A stretch of DNA of 64,000 nucleotides, taken from contig DAIROT010000006.1 of NCBI GenBank assembly GCA_036806345.1, forward strand, positions 1 through 64,000, in the 5' to 3' direction. This document shows positions 41,601 through 49,318 of this stretch, in pieces. This DNA comes from QHCF01 sp003244275. GTDB taxonomy: Bacteria > Actinomycetota > Acidimicrobiia > Acidimicrobiales > QHCF01. The translations under genes and the position numbers were made by a program. Positions within the stretch are counted from its first letter, which is position 1; each line of letters opens with the position of its first letter. Below the pieces are notes generated by a model. That model searched no databases and was not told where the DNA came from. It was given only the letters and a program-made list of their open reading frames with translations.

Positions 41601-41965
41601 GCCAGGATGGCCAACTGTTCCCGACCAAGTCGGAGCCAGCCCCGAACGATTTCGTCTTCGAAGTATTGCTCAGGTGTGATGTTATGGTATATGGCCACGA
41701 TGTCGTTGGGTAAGTCAATCACTCGGTCAAATGCGGCATTGCCCATGGAGTGATGGACCAGAAGCAGGTGATGCTCCGATCCCTGGTATCCGTGAATCGG
41801 GTGGATGCTCCGGACCAACTCCGGGGCAACATGCTCAGCAAAGACCTCAGAAACCATTCCCATGGCGCGCAGGTGCTCTTGGAGACGCAGCATCTGCTGA
41901 GTGATGGCGTCACCCATGGCGGTCCCAGAGTGAACCTGGTGGACGGCTCCATAGTGGCGGTTCAC
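38654..41965 (-). CDS. Triple-domain GT4 glycosyltransferase (1103 residues)
   Basis: Three GT-B domains follow in one chain: about residues 1-345 (ending in SEHEGFGVPILEAMAAG), 355-720 (ARGEGFGLPVAEAMA) and 725-1085 (starting VPKVAMVSTWNSRCGIAENT, with FGFLLGHKG and LPYQETHESSSAAL). The first domain is close to the two single GT4 proteins at 45729 and 46896 (YHNITPEQ, NKCQHDLVRAF). It would build or extend a glycan in the cytoplasm. The ATG overlaps the upstream methyltransferase stop as ATGA. It is the last gene of the polysaccharide operon. Confidence 0.92.
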   Translation of the reverse strand: MNRHYGAVHQVHSGTAMGDAITQQMLRLQEHLRAMGMVSEVFAEHVAPELVRSIHPIHGYQGSEHHLLLVHHSMGNAAFDRVIDLPNDIVAIYHNITPEQYFEDEIVRGWLRLGREQLAILARRARLGVAVSNFNRREMLAVGFRRPEVLPVRTDFSEFASAAASGVWRSSDWLFVGRVVANKCQHDLVRAFAIYCREFDGDARLLLVGDISDNDYTGLVRREAARLDLADRVLLLGKLSAQQLKSAFAGAGVFVSLSEHEGFGVPILEAMAAGVPVLAFAAAAIPETMGGAGVLLRSKEPAVVACAVEAIRQDQPLRERLTCRQLQRVRQVQAFDTRGLLAHIIARASGQACPLEVQVQGPFETSYSLAMTNRKLAEGLSADPGYAVSIYATEGPGDYAPRTEDLTSIPAATALYGRSQGVPYPHVVIRQMHPPRVIDSPGAITCEYFGWEESRVPPELVHDFNRYLDGVGVMSHFVRDVLRESGVDIPVRVVANGVMPPDPGARVNLAELEGLRAFRFLNIGSAFPRKGLDVLLKAYFAGFDGSSDVSLILKTFPNPHNEVATLLSHLRASHPHAPDVRWIDRDLDDSDIQGLYNLASCYVHPARGEGFGLPVAEAMAAQIPVISIEYSGLADFVSDETAITIPYRLEQATSHFDLAGSTWAEPDQEHLALEMRRLVDDPGAEGVLERVNRAAELIRRRFTWEAAVGRWRDFLEELEYGAQVPKVAMVSTWNSRCGIAENTRYLLDQASGSLDVEVLANNGVEILDVASEVGVSRCWSDRWSPELDELRDALRLSDADVVHFQFNFGFFELQHLAQLINDELPRRAVVMSLHRTKDIEIDGELVSLSEIRSTLSRMDQLIVHQRSDAMNLIEMGIIDNVRVVPLGTAPCPPVTPAQARQAMGLVDRPVIGTFGFLLGHKGTLELLGVVDALRSEFSGLCLLALCARHPDVRSADYEDTVRGEIERRGLEDNVILETNYLPDQVARTLLRGVDVIVLPYQETHESSSAALRFVLPLERPIIATDLAIFADSREALFLVEPDDPVALEGAVRRVLFDPELAGDLAGRAAASARHSRWGRVVGDHREIYAAARANHARRTASIH

Positions 41966-43212
41966 CTGGTAGCTGCGATCGCGTAGTCCTGGTAGCCGAA
42001 GACGCTCCGGACCAGCGCCTCGACCACCTCGCCAACCTTGTTCGCCGGGAGCTCTCCCACGGCCTCGAGCATTGGGTGAGGAGATCGCTCCTCAAGCTGG
42101 ACCAAGGAGAATCCCACTTGTTCACAGATGAAACGCAAGGTCTCAGGATGGACAGGCCTCACGTGGGAGGTATCCGCGAAGAAGTGATCACCCAAAGCAA
42201 ACGAGCTACGGGGATTGATCGTCTCCATCACCAAGACGCCTTCCGGTCGGAGCTTGTCGCATGCGAGGCGGACAAATTGCTCCAGTTCGGAGGTGAGCAG
42301 GTGTTCCACCACCTGAGCACAGAAGATCCCCTTCAAAGAGCCGTCATCCATCTGCCCAAGGGTGTGTATGGCATCCCCTCGAACCACGGGGAGTCCCTTG
42401 TCGATGCAAACTCTGACCATGCCATCGTCAAGGTCGACACCCAGCACGTCGTGGCCTGCCTCTCGCAACAGCTCGAGCATCTCGCCGCGCCCACAGCCGA
42501 CGTCCAGGATGGCCCCAGCAACGCCCGCCGGTGGGAACAGGGTCAGATAGCGGGCCTGAGCCTGGCGAAGTTGGTCCGTCGAACCTCGGAATCGATCTTC
42601 GAAGGCCACATAGTCGATATCGGCTCCGGCAACGGAGGCGGCGCCCAATCGATCTAGCACGGCCGACACATCCCGGCGCAGAGACTGCACCTCGCCCATG
42701 GTGGCTGAGCTGGCCGCGAGCTGTTCGAGACGTCTGCGTAGCTCGCCCGCACGCTCCAGCGAGGACACCAACGCCAGCCGGGCGGCGACGTTCAGCCTGC
42801 GAATCGCCGCAAGCTCGAGATCCAGGCGTCGCCGGTCGGCGTGTAGGCTGCTCAGCTCCTGATCGACCTCGCACAACAGATCCATCACATTGGCGTCATA
42901 GTCCCGCTGAAGCTCGAAGCGCGGCTCGACATACCAGAGAATCAACTTGCGAATCAGCCGCTTGACGAGCCACGCCGCTTGACGGCCGAGTCCCGCCCCC
43001 CTGGTTAGCAGTGGTGGCTGCATCCGGGCTCGCAGCTCGGCCAGCGTGCTCAGGCGGCCCTGCCTGGCCTGGGTACTCGTCTCCGGACCTGGAGACGATC
43101 GGACTGATCCCCTGTCACCCGGGTCCCGGGTGAGCCGAATCGACCCCAACAGCTGTTCGACCCGCGCGACCAGGTCTGCGGCAGAGATCACCTGTCCGTC
43201 CACGTCGAGCAT
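41962..43212 (-). CDS. SAM methyltransferase with N-terminal helical module
   Basis: The last 220 residues or so form a class I methyltransferase with AILDVGCGRGEMLELLREAG, GVDLDDGMV and a later HLRPVHPETL-like segment (SHVRPVHPETL). The first 190 residues are helical and probably coiled coil, including RKLILWYVEPRFELQRDY. A related segment occurs in the protein at 48089. By analogy to WbdD it may cap the polymer, but no kinase domain is present. The ATG at 43212 is 19 nt after the previous stop. Confidence 0.85.
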   Translation of the reverse strand: MLDVDGQVISAADLVARVEQLLGSIRLTRDPGDRGSVRSSPGPETSTQARQGRLSTLAELRARMQPPLLTRGAGLGRQAAWLVKRLIRKLILWYVEPRFELQRDYDANVMDLLCEVDQELSSLHADRRRLDLELAAIRRLNVAARLALVSSLERAGELRRRLEQLAASSATMGEVQSLRRDVSAVLDRLGAASVAGADIDYVAFEDRFRGSTDQLRQAQARYLTLFPPAGVAGAILDVGCGRGEMLELLREAGHDVLGVDLDDGMVRVCIDKGLPVVRGDAIHTLGQMDDGSLKGIFCAQVVEHLLTSELEQFVRLACDKLRPEGVLVMETINPRSSFALGDHFFADTSHVRPVHPETLRFICEQVGFSLVQLEERSPHPMLEAVGELPANKVGEVVEALVRSVFGYQDYAIAATR

Positions 43213-43231
43213 TGGTCAATCCCTCATTGAG

Positions 43232-44521
43232 TCAAGTGGCTGCCTGCACGTAGTACATGAAGCTGTGCCATTCGGTCACCCACTCGTCAGTCCCCAGCAG
43301 GATGGCCTGGTGATCGTTCAGGAGCGCCTCCACCTCGGGTCTTGGTATGGCATTCATGGCAAATGGGGGCGCCTCGAACGAATCGTCACTGATGAGGTCA
43401 CCGAAGACGCTGCTTGACGAGTATGCCGGTCGGGGCAGATGACTGACCACCTGAGGAACTCCTGCATCTTCTTCGACCTCGATCACGTCGATCGGCACTC
43501 GTGTCCCGGCATTGGCGATGCCGAACCAACTCACCGCCTCTTGGACCACGTCTACCTGCACCTCGTAGCGCCCGGGGTCGACCGGAGCGCGGACTGCCAA
43601 CTGAACCTTGGCGGTCTCGGTCGCCGGCAGCCGGCCCGGTAGGCGGCCACGGCCGTCGTCGTGAGTCAGCACTTCTCCGGTTCCCGGTTTGACCCAGTGG
43701 TTGCCGACATTCAAAGGGTGTTGCGCGCTCTGAGTCCAGGCTTCGCGGCTGCGATTGGTGACCTCCACCTGCAGCTTGAACTGCTGGTCCGGTGCAACCT
43801 GGCGGGGAGTCTCGACTACCACGACCTGGCCTTGGCGAGCTGTCTCTGGAACTGGCGTATCGCTGCGATCCCTCGGCAGGTATTGCTCGGAGAAATGAGA
43901 GGGAAGCTGGAACACGATCGCCCCTCCGGGCTTCACTATTCTCAGGAACTCCCGCAGGTAGCCCTCAGCGGCCTCGGGGGGTAGATGCTGAAGCGTTATG
44001 TGGCTGAAGACCAGGCTGGCGGAGCGCGCCGGCAGGAACGCAAGGTGCGGCTGACTGTTGAGGACATAATCAACACGCTGTCCACACTGGTTGAGCCGCT
44101 GGGCCAGTGCCACCATGGTTGGCGAGATGTCCACACCAACCACTCGATCGAATCGACGTCCCAGCGGTTGGGTCAACCGGCCTACGCCACTACCGAAATC
44201 CACCGCCAAGTCGTGATCGGGAAGGTTGCCACCCAGGGCTGACCAGCGGGCCATGGCCTTGGCCACTTCCTCCTCCCCGGTTGCCATGAAAGCCTCGACA
44301 TCCCACTGGCGCCCGCGCTTGTCTGGCTCGCTGAGGACGGCCCACAACGGATCCGCCTGCGCCTGGGCTTCCCAGACGGACTGAACAGCGCTGAGGCCAA
44401 CTCCACGATCAACGTTTTCCTGTCCGGTCAGCCTCGGGTGACGCCGACCACTGGTGAGCCGCTTGAAGTAGGGCCCCACATGCAACCTTCCTCGGTTGAT
44501 CACTACCGCGTCCTCGGCCAC
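43232..44521 (-). CDS. SAM methyltransferase with C-terminal beta-sandwich-like domain
   Basis: Residues about 85-215 of this 429-residue protein are a class I methyltransferase: LAVDFGSGVGRLTQPLG, VGVDISPTM and LVFSHITLQHLPPE. Residues about 225-345 read like an Ig-like beta-sandwich (QQFKLQVEVTNRSREAW, ETAKVQLAVRAPVDPGRYEV). Such a domain may bind the glycan. The start is a GTG at 44521. It lies within the polysaccharide operon. Confidence 0.82.
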   Translation of the reverse strand: MAEDAVVINRGRLHVGPYFKRLTSGRRHPRLTGQENVDRGVGLSAVQSVWEAQAQADPLWAVLSEPDKRGRQWDVEAFMATGEEEVAKAMARWSALGGNLPDHDLAVDFGSGVGRLTQPLGRRFDRVVGVDISPTMVALAQRLNQCGQRVDYVLNSQPHLAFLPARSASLVFSHITLQHLPPEAAEGYLREFLRIVKPGGAIVFQLPSHFSEQYLPRDRSDTPVPETARQGQVVVVETPRQVAPDQQFKLQVEVTNRSREAWTQSAQHPLNVGNHWVKPGTGEVLTHDDGRGRLPGRLPATETAKVQLAVRAPVDPGRYEVQVDVVQEAVSWFGIANAGTRVPIDVIEVEEDAGVPQVVSHLPRPAYSSSSVFGDLISDDSFEAPPFAMNAIPRPEVEALLNDHQAILLGTDEWVTEWHSFMYYVQAAT

Positions 44522-44559
44522 TGGCTCATCATCGTTGCGCCCCGGATGGTTGCTCCATC

Positions 44560-45732
44560 CTAACTCGCCACCGCTTCGAGAAATCGACCGTAGCGCTCGA
44601 TGATCTTAGGCCATCGGTAGTGGGCGTCGACGTAGTGTCTGCCGTGCTCGCCCAAGACCCGGCGCAGCGCGGCATCGGCCAGGAGCCGATCCACCGCGGC
44701 CTCAAAGCTGGCATAGCCGTCGAACCAGAGGCCACCGCCTGATGCCCGGCAATGCTCAACCGTGGGTGGGCAGGCCGCGTTGACCAGGACCGGCCTATTT
44801 TCGCACCAAGCCTCCATGATCACAACTGAGAAGGACTCGTTGGCCGAAGGCGAGACAACGGCGGTCGATTGGCTGAGGATTGACCACTTGGTCGCCTCGT
44901 CCACCGGGCCGATGAGGAACACATCAGGGTGCGGGGGCGGTCGGGTGGCAATGGGACCGACCATTACCAGCGCCAGAGCACCGGGGCGACGTTGCTTGTA
45001 GACGGCGAAGAATTCGACCAGCAGGCGAGAGCCCTTGAGGTCGTCGACCCGGCCCAGGCAACACAGATAAGGTCGATCACCCACACCGTCGAAGTCAGCG
45101 GACGTATCGCAAGCCACGGGTCTCTCGTCCACCCCCAGACCGATGATGGCTTGGCGCCGTTCGGCCACCGAGAACCAGTGCTGGACCAGATGACGCTCGC
45201 TCGTGGTGTGATAGGCGAAGCCGGCAGCGGCAGCGAAGGTCGAACGGAAGATCGGCAACAACAGGGCGGGCTCGTCATGGGCTGCCGGATGCAGGACGGC
45301 CCGTTCGGAGACCAACCCTATGGCCCGCACGGTGGGGTAGTACAGGTAAGGGTAGAACACCACCAGGTCGGCATCGCTGGCCACCACGGCGTCCACCAGC
45401 TCGGGGCACACCGGGCCCTGGAGATCGACCCAGTGCTCGGCGTCTGCCTCCGAGGCCACTCTGGGCGCGGCTAAGACGCGATCCGAGAACGAGAAGAAGC
45501 CGGGATGTCGGCCCGCCACCGAGCGGTACCGATGCACCACCACGCCGTGATCCACCGATTCGCCCGGATCGTCCTCGTCCTGCCACGTCAACAGGTCTCG
45601 GGCGCATGTAGTGAAAACCTCGGCGGTCCAACCCAGTTGGGAAACCAACCTCTCGGCGAGCATCCGAGCGCCCCCCTCCGCCCCGCCAATGACGTGAGGG
45701 CCGTAACGGGGCACCACGTAGGCAACCTTCAT
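44560..45732 (-). CDS. GT4 glycosyltransferase
   Basis: This 390-residue GT-B enzyme starts MKVAYVVPRYGPHVIGGAEGGAR, with the donor-binding half carrying YLCCLGRVDDLKGSRLLVE and SPSANESFSVVIMEAWC (E-x7-E type). The sugar cannot be predicted. It overlaps the gene at 45729 by 4 nt (ATGA). Confidence 0.92.
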   Translation of the reverse strand: MKVAYVVPRYGPHVIGGAEGGARMLAERLVSQLGWTAEVFTTCARDLLTWQDEDDPGESVDHGVVVHRYRSVAGRHPGFFSFSDRVLAAPRVASEADAEHWVDLQGPVCPELVDAVVASDADLVVFYPYLYYPTVRAIGLVSERAVLHPAAHDEPALLLPIFRSTFAAAAGFAYHTTSERHLVQHWFSVAERRQAIIGLGVDERPVACDTSADFDGVGDRPYLCCLGRVDDLKGSRLLVEFFAVYKQRRPGALALVMVGPIATRPPPHPDVFLIGPVDEATKWSILSQSTAVVSPSANESFSVVIMEAWCENRPVLVNAACPPTVEHCRASGGGLWFDGYASFEAAVDRLLADAALRRVLGEHGRHYVDAHYRWPKIIERYGRFLEAVAS

Positions 45733-46892
45733 CTGGGTCCCGCCCCGACACCGCTGGCGGCCGGTTGATCAGCCGAGCCGGGTGCGTCCGCCGTGCCAGA
45801 GCCACCGTCGCCCGGGAGGAATCGACCGAGTGCTTCGACCAGACGACCGCGAGTGCGCTCCGGGGAGAAGTCCGCCAGACGCCTGCGCCCGGCAGCCACC
45901 AGGCCGGACCGCAGCCGGGCGTCATGAATCACTCGGTCGATGGCTGCCGCCACGACCAGCGGTGCTTTGCTGGCGAGCACGATGCCGCCCGGTCCCAGGG
46001 TCTCTGGAACCGCCGCCGCCCCGTAAGCCACCACCGGGACCCCCTGGTGCATGGCCTCCAACAACGGCACGCAGAACCCCTCGTGCTCCGAGCAGCTCAC
46101 CAGCACATCGGCCGCCCGATAGTAGGCAGCCAGCTCTGCCTGGCTCACCCCCTCGGCCAGGTCCACCGAGTCGGAGAGTCCGAGGTCGCTGACGTAGCGG
46201 CGCAGGGCAGCAAGGTATACGGGCGACTGGGGTCGGCCGACCAGGTGCAGGCGGGCCGCCGAATCGTAGAGGCGTCGGTAGGCCAGCAGCGCCTTGACCA
46301 GGTCGTGTTGGGCCTTGTTGGGAGAGATCCGACCCACGAACAACAGATCCGCTCCCCCATCCGCCTTGGCCGCGGCCAGGCGGTCCAGAGCCTTCTCGTC
46401 CACCTTTGCGTCGAAGGCATCCAGGTCGATCAGTATGGGCACGACCACCGTGTCCTCATATCCCAGCTCCACCAGCTCGGCTTGGTTGAAGGCCGAGTCA
46501 GCCAGGGCCAGGACTGCCCGGTCTGCCAGTCGAGCGACCTGAGCCCTGCCCCAGACCTGGTACAGAGCCGCCCTCGGATCCCAACCCCGAAAGAACTGAG
46601 CCGGGGTGAGATTGTGATAGTCGATTACCAGCGGCTCGGGCCGGGTGTAGAGGAAGTCAGCCAGATGCGAAGCGACCGCCAAATGGTAAAGGAGGACATC
46701 GCCGTCGGCCCTGGTCTTTGGATAGTCGCTGAAATGACGGGCCTCCCGGGGGGCGAGTCCTAAGTCGATGGTTTCGACGTAGATGTCCGACTCAAGGCCA
46801 AAGCTTCTGACCAACTGGCGAATCTCAAGGACATGACCGCCCGTAGCATCCCCTTCCAGCAAGGCAGGCACGAACTGGTGAATGCCGCCCAT
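45729..46892 (-). CDS. GT4 glycosyltransferase, paralogue of 46896 gene
   Basis: This 387-residue GT-B enzyme has YHNLTPAQFFRGWDP, LFVGRISPNKAQHDLVKAL and CSEHEGFCVPLLEAMHQG. It is clearly related to its upstream neighbour and to domain 1 of the triple protein, so the three probably arose by duplication. The tail is Gly/Ala-rich. It starts 3 nt after the previous stop. Confidence 0.93.
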   Translation of the reverse strand: MGGIHQFVPALLEGDATGGHVLEIRQLVRSFGLESDIYVETIDLGLAPREARHFSDYPKTRADGDVLLYHLAVASHLADFLYTRPEPLVIDYHNLTPAQFFRGWDPRAALYQVWGRAQVARLADRAVLALADSAFNQAELVELGYEDTVVVPILIDLDAFDAKVDEKALDRLAAAKADGGADLLFVGRISPNKAQHDLVKALLAYRRLYDSAARLHLVGRPQSPVYLAALRRYVSDLGLSDSVDLAEGVSQAELAAYYRAADVLVSCSEHEGFCVPLLEAMHQGVPVVAYGAAAVPETLGPGGIVLASKAPLVVAAAIDRVIHDARLRSGLVAAGRRRLADFSPERTRGRLVEALGRFLPGDGGSGTADAPGSADQPAASGVGAGPR

Positions 46893-46895
46893 GGC

Positions 46896-48092
46896 TCAGA
46901 CTCGGCCCGAGGTATGACGGACAACCCGGTGGCCCAGCCTGGGCTGGCCTACCGGGCTCTGGCCTACCGGAGGTTGGCCGGCGGGGCGACTGATGGCAGT
47001 CGTCACCGCCGCCGCAAACTGGGCTTTGGTGCGCTCCAGGCGGAAATCGGACAAGTGGGCCTGCCCGGTGACAATCAGGGCCTGCCGCAGGCCAGGGTCG
47101 CTCAACACCCGATGAACCGCCGCCGCCATCCGAGCTGGCTCCTTGGTTTCGATCACCAAGCCCCCTCCACCCACGGTCTCGGGGACCGCGGCCGCTCCAT
47201 AGGCCACAATGGGCAGACGGTGGTACATGGCCTCGAGTAAGGGAATGCAGAACCCCTCATGGTCCGAACAGCAGACGAAGGCATCAGCCGCCTGGTAATA
47301 AGCAGCCAACTGACCCGGCGTTACCGATCCGGCCAGGTGGACGGCTCCTTCCAGGCCCAGGGAGTGGGCGAAGCTGAGCAGGGCCTCCCGATACGAGTCG
47401 GAAAACGATGCCCCCACCAGATGGAGCTGGGCGAGCGGGTCATATACCCGCCGGTAGGCAAACAGCATCTTGACCAGGTCGTGCTGGGCCTTGTTGGGAG
47501 AGATACGGCCAACGAAGAGCAGGGACCTGCCACCGCCAACCTTGGCATCCTCGAGGCGACGAAGAGTGGCCGCGTCGGCAGGCTGATCAAAAGCCTGCAG
47601 GTCGATGAGCGGGGGGGCCACGGCGACAGATCGGTAGCCGGCCAACACCAGCTCCATTCGATTGAAGCTGGACACGGCAATGGCGGCCGACACTCCGGGA
47701 GCCAGTAGCTCGAGCTGGCGCCTACCGTTGGTCACGGCCTCTCCGACATAGGGGTCCCACCCCTCAAGCAGGTGGGCAGGTGTGATGTTGTGATAATTGA
47801 GGATCTTGGGCTCTCGGCGCTCGGCCAGGAAACCGGCTATCGGACTGCCGATGGAGCTCTGATAGAGCAACCAGGTATCGGCACGGTAAGCCTGGCGCCG
47901 ATAGCGGGCATAGGGCTGGGCCCGCCCGTCCAGCTCCAGCTTGATCTCGTCGGCAAAGATCTCAGACTCGAAACCCATCTCTCTCAGCAGCGTTTGGACG
48001 GCAAGGGTATGGGAGCCGATGGCGTCACGCGCAGCCAGCGAGGGAACGAACTGATGGATGGCGCGAACGAGGCCTTGTCTTGCGTCGCTCAC
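46896..48092 (-). CDS. GT4 glycosyltransferase
   Basis: This 398-residue GT-B enzyme has YHNITPAHLLEGWDP, LFVGRISPNKAQHDLVKML and CSDHEGFCIPLLEAMYHR. The last residues contain PPVGQ-SPVGQ-PRLGH from a 15-bp repeat. The ATG overlaps the upstream gene stop (ATGA). Confidence 0.93.
   Translation of the reverse strand: MSDARQGLVRAIHQFVPSLAARDAIGSHTLAVQTLLREMGFESEIFADEIKLELDGRAQPYARYRRQAYRADTWLLYQSSIGSPIAGFLAERREPKILNYHNITPAHLLEGWDPYVGEAVTNGRRQLELLAPGVSAAIAVSSFNRMELVLAGYRSVAVAPPLIDLQAFDQPADAATLRRLEDAKVGGGRSLLFVGRISPNKAQHDLVKMLFAYRRVYDPLAQLHLVGASFSDSYREALLSFAHSLGLEGAVHLAGSVTPGQLAAYYQAADAFVCCSDHEGFCIPLLEAMYHRLPIVAYGAAAVPETVGGGGLVIETKEPARMAAAVHRVLSDPGLRQALIVTGQAHLSDFRLERTKAQFAAAVTTAISRPAGQPPVGQSPVGQPRLGHRVVRHTSGRV
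46929..46982. repeat. 15-bp tandem repeat at the 3' end of the 46896 gene
   Basis: Degenerate 15-bp units (clearest at 46944-46958 and 46959-46973) encode xPVGQ-like pentapeptides in frame, about 35-85 bp from the junction with the next gene. Confidence 0.75.
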
Positions 48093-49318
48093 GGACGGCG
48101 ACGGACACCGACGACCGCAAAGCTGGCTGGGCCGAACAACACTCTGTCGATAAGGCCCAGATTGGCGTTGAGGACGCCAATCTCAGGTTCGGCGCCCTGG
48201 ACGATGCCCAATCTTGGCTCTTCCGCGCCACGGTGAGCCTCGATATCATCAAAGCCTCGGCGCTCGAGCAGGTGACACCACGTCTCTGGATGCAGGGGTC
48301 GGCCCGGGGCCAGATCAACCTCTACTACCGCAGTCGAGTGGGCCCACGCATTGGGCATGATACCAATTATCACCACTAACCCCCCCGGAGCTAAGCGGTC
48401 GAAGGCCAGGTCGGCCAGGGCCCGCTGCTCGCGCACGGATAGGTAGTCGACACAACCGGAGAGCACCAGGCCGGCCAGCGATCCAACGGCCACCGCTCTC
48501 AGATGCTCCAGGACGTCCTCCCGGCGGACGTCCAGCCCAAGGGCCGAGGGCAGGTCCAGCAACGCAGCTCTGGGATCCACTCCGTACGCATCGATGCCGT
48601 CGGCCGCCAGTGCCGCAACCAGGCCGCCGCTGGCACACTCGGCGTGCAGCACCCGCCCCCGGCTGGGCCCCAGCACCGTGCGAATCAGACTGGCCCACTC
48701 CCCCACCTCAGCCCCTGGATCGGGCGGCGACCATCCCGCCTGGGCGGGCAGTGGCTCCACTGCTGTGAAGAGCTCCTCGGGGGTCAGCCGATCATCCTCC
48801 CGGAGTGGATGAGGGCGACGGGCCCGGGCCTCCTCCTCCAGCTCGCCCAGCCGGTCGTCGAACATGTGCAGGACGCGCATGGTGGCCGAGCTGAATCGCA
48901 CCAGCTGCTGGACGACGTAGTTCAAGTACCAGGCCATCAGCTTGCGCAGGGTGCGCTTCAACAAGGCGACTCCTGCGATGTTGGAACGCAGTGGCACGTC
49001 GATGTCCACATAGGCGGCGCGGTCGGCCAGGTTGAGGGCCTCCTCGAAGTAGCCCTCCTTGGTCCCTACCGGGGCGAAACGGGAGAACAGGAGATCGAGA
49101 CGGCGCTCGAAGCTGGGCGGAAATTCGCCCGCCGCCCGCCGCCGCCGCACCTCCTGGTCGATCTCGGACATGATCCCGACCAAGAACCCAGGACTACTCG
49201 ACTCCGGTAAGCCGCCCTGGGTCGGTCCCGACGTGGACGGAGAGCCAGTCGTAGCACCCCGGGGTACCCCCGGCGGGTCCCGAGGACCCGCGGTGCCCCC
49301 CGGCTCAGTGGTTGTCAA
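48089..49318 (-). CDS. Methyltransferase-like protein with degenerate SAM motif
   Basis: The C-terminal half of this 409-residue protein has a Rossmann methyltransferase layout (GRVLHAECASGGLVAALAADG, DAYGVDPR, LAPGGLVVIIGIM), but the usual Asp-x-Gly-x-Gly of motif I is replaced by AECASGG. The middle carries RKLMAWYLNYVVQQL, matching the helical module of the 41962 protein. The TTG at 49318 overlaps the wzt stop (TTGA); MSEIDQEV at 49171 is an alternative start. Confidence 0.75.
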   Translation of the reverse strand: MTTTEPGGTAGPRDPPGVPRGATTGSPSTSGPTQGGLPESSSPGFLVGIMSEIDQEVRRRRAAGEFPPSFERRLDLLFSRFAPVGTKEGYFEEALNLADRAAYVDIDVPLRSNIAGVALLKRTLRKLMAWYLNYVVQQLVRFSSATMRVLHMFDDRLGELEEEARARRPHPLREDDRLTPEELFTAVEPLPAQAGWSPPDPGAEVGEWASLIRTVLGPSRGRVLHAECASGGLVAALAADGIDAYGVDPRAALLDLPSALGLDVRREDVLEHLRAVAVGSLAGLVLSGCVDYLSVREQRALADLAFDRLAPGGLVVIIGIMPNAWAHSTAVVEVDLAPGRPLHPETWCHLLERRGFDDIEAHRGAEEPRLGIVQGAEPEIGVLNANLGLIDRVLFGPASFAVVGVRRRP

